Positions 60,175 through 64,000 of a DNA stretch of 64,000 bases are shown here, piece by piece. Source of the stretch: Brettanomyces bruxellensis (lineage: Eukaryota > Ascomycota > Pichiomycetes > Pichiales > Pichiaceae); NCBI RefSeq assembly GCF_011074885.1, contig NC_054690.1, positions 501,001 through 565,000 of the forward strand, read 5' to 3'. The notes under the pieces are model-generated. The model was not told the origin of the DNA. It searched no databases and worked only from the letters and a program-made list of their open reading frames with translations. The position numbers were made by a program, and so were the translations under genes. The number at the start of each line of letters is the position of its first letter. Position 1 is the stretch's first letter.

Positions 60175-61937
60175 ATGGACAGAAAATCGCTTCTAGAACA
60201 AAAAAGGGCAAAGCTCGAGGAGCTAAAGAAGCAGAGAGCGTTGAGAGAAAAAGAGTTCCAAGATGAGACATCTCAATCTTTAAAATCGAGTAATGTATAC
60301 GTTAACAACATTGTGGAGGAAGCTCTTGGCTCTCAAGAGGGTGAAGATAACACCGAAAAGAACAAAGACGAGGGTAAGGAGATAGCCATCGATAACTCAT
60401 CTTCTTCCAATTATGAGAAAACAACGGCAAATGTGATATCAGAAACAATCTTGCATACTTCGGAGGAAAATGACAAAGTATGCGACCCTTCTTTGAAAGT
60501 TAAGATTCCATTGCTCACAAAGGCAGTTGATGCTGAAAATGAAAAACAGAATACAACCGATTCGAGTTCAAACAGACTTGATGATCAAGCTAACGACCCG
60601 AAGAGCAAAATATATCAAGCAATGAAACTCTCTATAGAACATGAGTTACAAAAAAAATACGAACAGGAACTTAAAGTAAGGCTCAGCAAAATAACAGAAG
60701 AGCAAGAGAATCAGATAAGGAAAGATAACGTCAATATATTAAAAGCATTACAAGTTCCAAAAGATCCACTTGCAAGAAATCAGGAGAGAGAAAGTCGATA
60801 CGCAAAGCCAATCGCTGCGAATTGCTCAGTTGAGGAGCTAGGCAATGATATATTTACAATCGATATACCGCACTTTATATCGAAAGCATTTGTATTGAGT
60901 GCCAATTTGAAGCCAACTCGGGCCATCTGTTCTTTGGATTGGTCTCCATTTCATCACAATCTTCTTCTTGCGTGTATTCATTCCCTGGATCGACTCCAGT
61001 TTTCCCCAAAAGCGTGCTTATTGTTTGGGACGTTGATACAAGGAAGGCTGCATTTACATTTCTTTCATATGCTACTTTAACTGTTGCTAAGTTTTCAACT
61101 GCGAAGTCGAATACTCTCTATGCTGGTGGTGAAGATGGTAAGCTGTACTTATGGAAATTTGACAGCTACTCAAGGTATCCCACGACATCATCTGAGCACA
61201 ATAATGACGATGGACAAATATCGGCTGTAGTTGCCATATATGAGACGGTGAACTCAGTTTATTCCGTCTTGGCTAATGGCAATTTATTTGTCTACTCGCT
61301 TGATCTTATTTCGCAACTAAGTGAAGAAAGTTTGGGAATTCCATCAAGCAAAGATATTTTTGTTACTGCTTGCTATGCAGATGCCACCACTGTAATAGCA
61401 GGACTAGCTACTGGCCACATATATATGAAAAGATTAGGAAAAGATACGAAGTCAACACTGATCTATTCTCCAGAAAAAAGTTCGAGGCCACACTTATCTT
61501 TACCGGTGATGAGTATCAATTACTGGAATGGTGTCATCCTAGCTGGGCTGTTCAATCACAAGATACTCATATTAGAGCCTAGGGCAAGCAAGAAAATAAT
61601 ACATGTGCCGTATCCTGTTTCTGATGTGCAATTTAGGTCAGAAATGAGAGGTGAAACAAGCTTTCGACAAGTTTCTCGATTAACATCCAAAAAGGAGTTT
61701 GCCACTCTCTCGTGCTTGAACCAGATTGATTTCTGGAATATTGCCAAGCATGAGTTAGATCCGATTGCACAAATGAAATTTAAAGCCGATGAAACCTTGA
61801 ACAGGATGGCATGGAGTCAAAATGGGAAGACTATTGTGTGCGGTGGATTGACGGGAAAAATATATTTAATAGAAATTGCGGATGGCAGCGGTGAAACGAA
61901 AGATTTTCATGAACACGCTATAGTTACAAATGCATAG
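60175..61937 (+). CDS. PAC11: Dynein intermediate chain (Pac11-like), frame broken by one base
   Basis: Two overlapping frames belong to one gene. The 5' part (from ATG 60175, MDRKSLLEQKRAKLEELKKQR) is the charged N-terminal helix that binds dynactin p150, followed by a disordered acidic linker and a second coiled coil. It runs through ICSLDWSPFHHNLLLACIHS and then loses sense. The 3' part continues in the -1 frame from PGSTPVFPKSVLIVWDV through WD repeats (LYAGGEDGKLYLWKF, MAWSQNGKTIVCGGLTGKIYL) to 61937. The break is at the CCC of 60983-60985, where one more C would restore about 588 residues. A missing base in a draft assembly is the simplest explanation; a true pseudogene is possible. An earlier in-frame ATG at 60106 adds 23 unlikely residues. 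Confidence 0.87.
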
Positions 61938-62030
61938 TTAAAACTAAAGCTTAATTAGATACTATCCAGTACACATAAAGGGGTCAATAATAATAATACA
62001 TAAAAGATACAATAATATAAGGAGTCAACT

Positions 62031-63701
62031 TTACACAAAAGATGTGGCAAGAGACTCTTTTGCCTCGACTGTAATCTCGCCAAACAATCTGCCTTGGTTT
62101 AGCTTCACGTTGTCATTTCCAGCCAGAACTAGTAATTCAAAGAAAGTAGCAGTAGCAGCCACTCTAGAATTCTTTGAAACAGGCTCTTCTGAAGCTTGTT
62201 CCTCTTCAAGAATATCGGTAAAAGTGACCGGTGTCTCCGAAAATGTCTGGTCTCCCACAGTGAGAAGCTTCCGAACACAGTTGGCAATATGTATTGTAGC
62301 CTTTCTCTCTTTTGAAACTACGGTTTCTTCCTCCCGAGTTTCCTCATCTTGATTTTCTTCATGTTCCTGATCGTTCAATTGACCATCTTCAATTCCAACG
62401 TCGTCAATGCTGTCTTCGTTTTCTTCGGAATTTCCCAAATCTAACGAAATATTGTTCACTGGTGATTGTGGTGCAACATCTATATCGTCGAAATCAGGTT
62501 CAATTTCTGGCACCTGTGCATCTGTGATGACATTTTCTGTCATCGTGTGCTCTTCAGCACCGTCATGTTGCAACTCTAAACGTCTCTTTTTATGCAAATG
62601 TAATCCCTTGGCAAACCTGGAAAATGCATCATTTCCATTATTGTCGGATAATTGGTGCTTCCTAGTGTCCGATCGTTTCGCATTCTTCAAGTAACGTCTC
62701 TGGTTTGCCCTGAGCGTTTGCGCAGAAAGCTCTGTGACTGAATCAACAATCATCCTTCGAGTTGCAGTTCTAACAACGTTCATTTTTAGATATTCTAACT
62801 GTTTTCCACCTGCTGCTTTACTAGTATTTAAAGGCTCAACGAAGTCTGGCGGTGTTGATGGTTCATTTATATCGTTTTCATCCTCGTTGGCAGCTTCCAA
62901 TATTGGCTCATCAAGTTCGGGAAGAGCGGCTTCTGCTGTATTGTCCAATGCAGACATATTAGGAGTTTCAGCAGCTCTGCCAATCTCGATTGAGTCATCT
63001 TCGTCTGGTTGTGGAGTCTTAGGATGATCCTGTGCTTCTGTATTTCCAATATCGAAGTCCAAATCCAAATCCATACCGCCGGTATCATCTAATTCTTCTA
63101 GTTCATCCTCTGCGTTCCTGTTATGCTCTATCTCATCATCCGAAGCATTTGCACTTGAAGCATTACGCCCCAGTTCAATTGATTCGTTAGCTGTCGCAAA
63201 AGTGTCCTCATCAGTATCCGGGGCTAATTCACTTGCCCTCACTTCATTTCCGGATACTTGCGACTCAAAGATCTCATTAAAATCGACCGGTCTCTGATAC
63301 AAAAGATCAGCTTCTGAAACGGTATCTGTCATGGTAACAGTCTTAAGAGATGTGATAACAGTTGACTCGAGCGGCAAGTTGACCGATTTCGATGTTGCAA
63401 AAGAAGCCTTAAGCCTCATTAGAATGTCGCTCACATCCTCATAAAGATATTTGGATTTACGGGAGTATATTCTCACGATACCATATAAAAGTTGTCCTGA
63501 TAGTCTGAGAGCCATTGGTTCGACATCACGTTGTGAATCGCTCACATCCAAAGCTTTGGATGAATTCTCAACTGCTTTTGCAGACTTTGTGATTGAGGCC
63601 TTCATAAGCTGCTGCTTCGTCAGCTTTTTCTCAAGGTTAGCAGCCAACCACGCGTAAGCAAGTGGTCCATCTTTGTTAAGTAATTGGTCTGAGAAGAACA
63701 T
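62031..63701 (-). CDS. MCD1: Cohesin kleisin subunit Mcd1/Scc1 (Rad21)
   Basis: Predicted 556 residues from ATG 63701 (S. cerevisiae Mcd1 is 566). The kleisin closes the Smc1-Smc3 ring and is cut by separase at anaphase. The N-terminal Rad21/Rec8 domain begins MFFSDQLLNKDGPLAYAWLAANLEKKL and includes LRLSGQLLYGIVRIYSRKSKYLYEDV. The C-terminal winged helix is AATATFFELLVLAGNDNVKL and LFGEITVEAKESL. The linker is acidic and contains two SxExGR motifs, SIELGR (174-179) and SIEIGR (237-242), matching the two separase sites of S. cerevisiae Scc1 (R180 and R268). This supports the mitotic kleisin rather than Rec8. An MCB site lies upstream. Confidence 0.94.
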   Translation of the reverse strand: MFFSDQLLNKDGPLAYAWLAANLEKKLTKQQLMKASITKSAKAVENSSKALDVSDSQRDVEPMALRLSGQLLYGIVRIYSRKSKYLYEDVSDILMRLKASFATSKSVNLPLESTVITSLKTVTMTDTVSEADLLYQRPVDFNEIFESQVSGNEVRASELAPDTDEDTFATANESIELGRNASSANASDDEIEHNRNAEDELEELDDTGGMDLDLDFDIGNTEAQDHPKTPQPDEDDSIEIGRAAETPNMSALDNTAEAALPELDEPILEAANEDENDINEPSTPPDFVEPLNTSKAAGGKQLEYLKMNVVRTATRRMIVDSVTELSAQTLRANQRRYLKNAKRSDTRKHQLSDNNGNDAFSRFAKGLHLHKKRRLELQHDGAEEHTMTENVITDAQVPEIEPDFDDIDVAPQSPVNNISLDLGNSEENEDSIDDVGIEDGQLNDQEHEENQDEETREEETVVSKERKATIHIANCVRKLLTVGDQTFSETPVTFTDILEEEQASEEPVSKNSRVAATATFFELLVLAGNDNVKLNQGRLFGEITVEAKESLATSFV

Positions 63702-64000
63702 TTCTAAGGGTAGGTGGAATTAAAATGTAAACAATTGGTTTGAAAATGCCGTGTGCTTGAAAAGTAGAAGTCTAAGGGCCACCCATCAAATATATGTTTT
63801 AAGCTGACCCAAAAAGGTGAAATAAATTAGAATTTATGGATATAAAGCAAAAGCATCGAAGTGAAATTGGGGAACAAATGTTCTTAAACTGTACCGCAAT
63901 TTGTAGCATCCCGAATGTGACGCGTAAAGAGAATTGAAAAGAAAAAAAAAAAAAAAAAAAAAGGAGAATTGCTTCTCTTATCTAACAATCATCAACAGCC
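63702..64000. other. MCD1 upstream region
   Basis: Contains an MCB at 63919-63925 and a run of 21 A at 63942-63962. No start of another gene is visible before the window ends. Confidence 0.6.
63919..63925. promoter_or_regulatory. MluI cell-cycle box (MCB) of MCD1
   Basis: GACGCGT, containing ACGCGT, 219 bp before the MCD1 ATG. It is the MBF binding site that drives G1/S expression of S. cerevisiae MCD1 and other S-phase genes. Confidence 0.65.

Noticed and set aside
60939..61080. Programmed -1 ribosomal frameshift in PAC11
   Set aside because: No X XXY YYZ slippery heptamer in the correct frame and no known frameshifting in dynein intermediate chains; a missing C is simpler.
1..64000. tRNA genes, transposons, CRISPR arrays, centromere or subtelomere
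   Set aside because: Reading the intergenic DNA on both strands showed no A/B-box pairs, reverse transcriptase or transposase motifs, regular spaced repeats, or telomeric repeats.

Overview
The window is nuclear DNA of a budding yeast (Saccharomycotina): compact single-exon genes, AT-rich intergenic DNA with poly(A/T) tracts, and two short introns with a GTAAGT donor and a TACTAAC branch site. CTG is read as leucine at conserved sites (for example the Leu of the TLTGH motif in COP1), which argues against the CTG-Ser and CTG-Ala clades. A GH85 endo-beta-N-acetylglucosaminidase, absent from S. cerevisiae but known from methylotrophic yeasts such as Ogataea, suggests a Pichiaceae-like species; this placement is an inference. 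Two undetermined bases (n at 3560 and 58799) at homopolymers show a draft assembly.

Layout, left to right. 1-14.2 kb: 3' half of RRP12 (+), NHP10 (-), a small basic-tailed protein of probable DUF2406 type (-), a 2.1 kb intergenic stretch, the GH85 ENGase (+), and two unrecognised disordered proteins (+ and -). 15.5-32.3 kb: NIP1/eIF3c (-) and COP1/alpha-COP (+, intron) from one divergent promoter, then JHD1 (-), RSM18 (+), PKP2 (-), LDB17 (-), ATG38 (+, intron) and RPN5 (-). From memory of the S. cerevisiae map, this region keeps the COP1-LDB17-RPN5 order and orientation with extra genes inserted, and keeps the divergent JHD1/RSM18 pair. 32.9-46.5 kb: two giant genes, CSF1 (bridge-like lipid transfer protein) and TSC11 (Rictor, TORC2). 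47.4-50.5 kb: a tandem pair of ATO-family acetate transporters. 51.8-55.8 kb: RIM8 (pH-sensing arrestin) and an unrecognised hydrophilic protein. 56.3-64 kb: GVP36, a Ctr copper transporter, the divergent SLD5/PAC11 pair (also paired in S. cerevisiae; PAC11 is broken here by one missing base) and MCD1/SCC1 cohesin.

The genes are mostly unrelated housekeeping functions, as is normal for yeast. Several cis-elements match the gene beside them: two copper-response elements (AATTTGCTCA, opposite orientations) before the copper transporter, an MCB (GACGCGT) before the cohesin gene, tandem TTTCGCG before the replication gene SLD5, a near-consensus PACE before RPN5, and Puf3-type elements on both strands between the two convergent mitochondrial genes RSM18 and PKP2. 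MCD1 carries two separase-type cleavage sites. I found no tRNA, rRNA, transposon, CRISPR array, centromere or telomere, and no convincing wholly new system.
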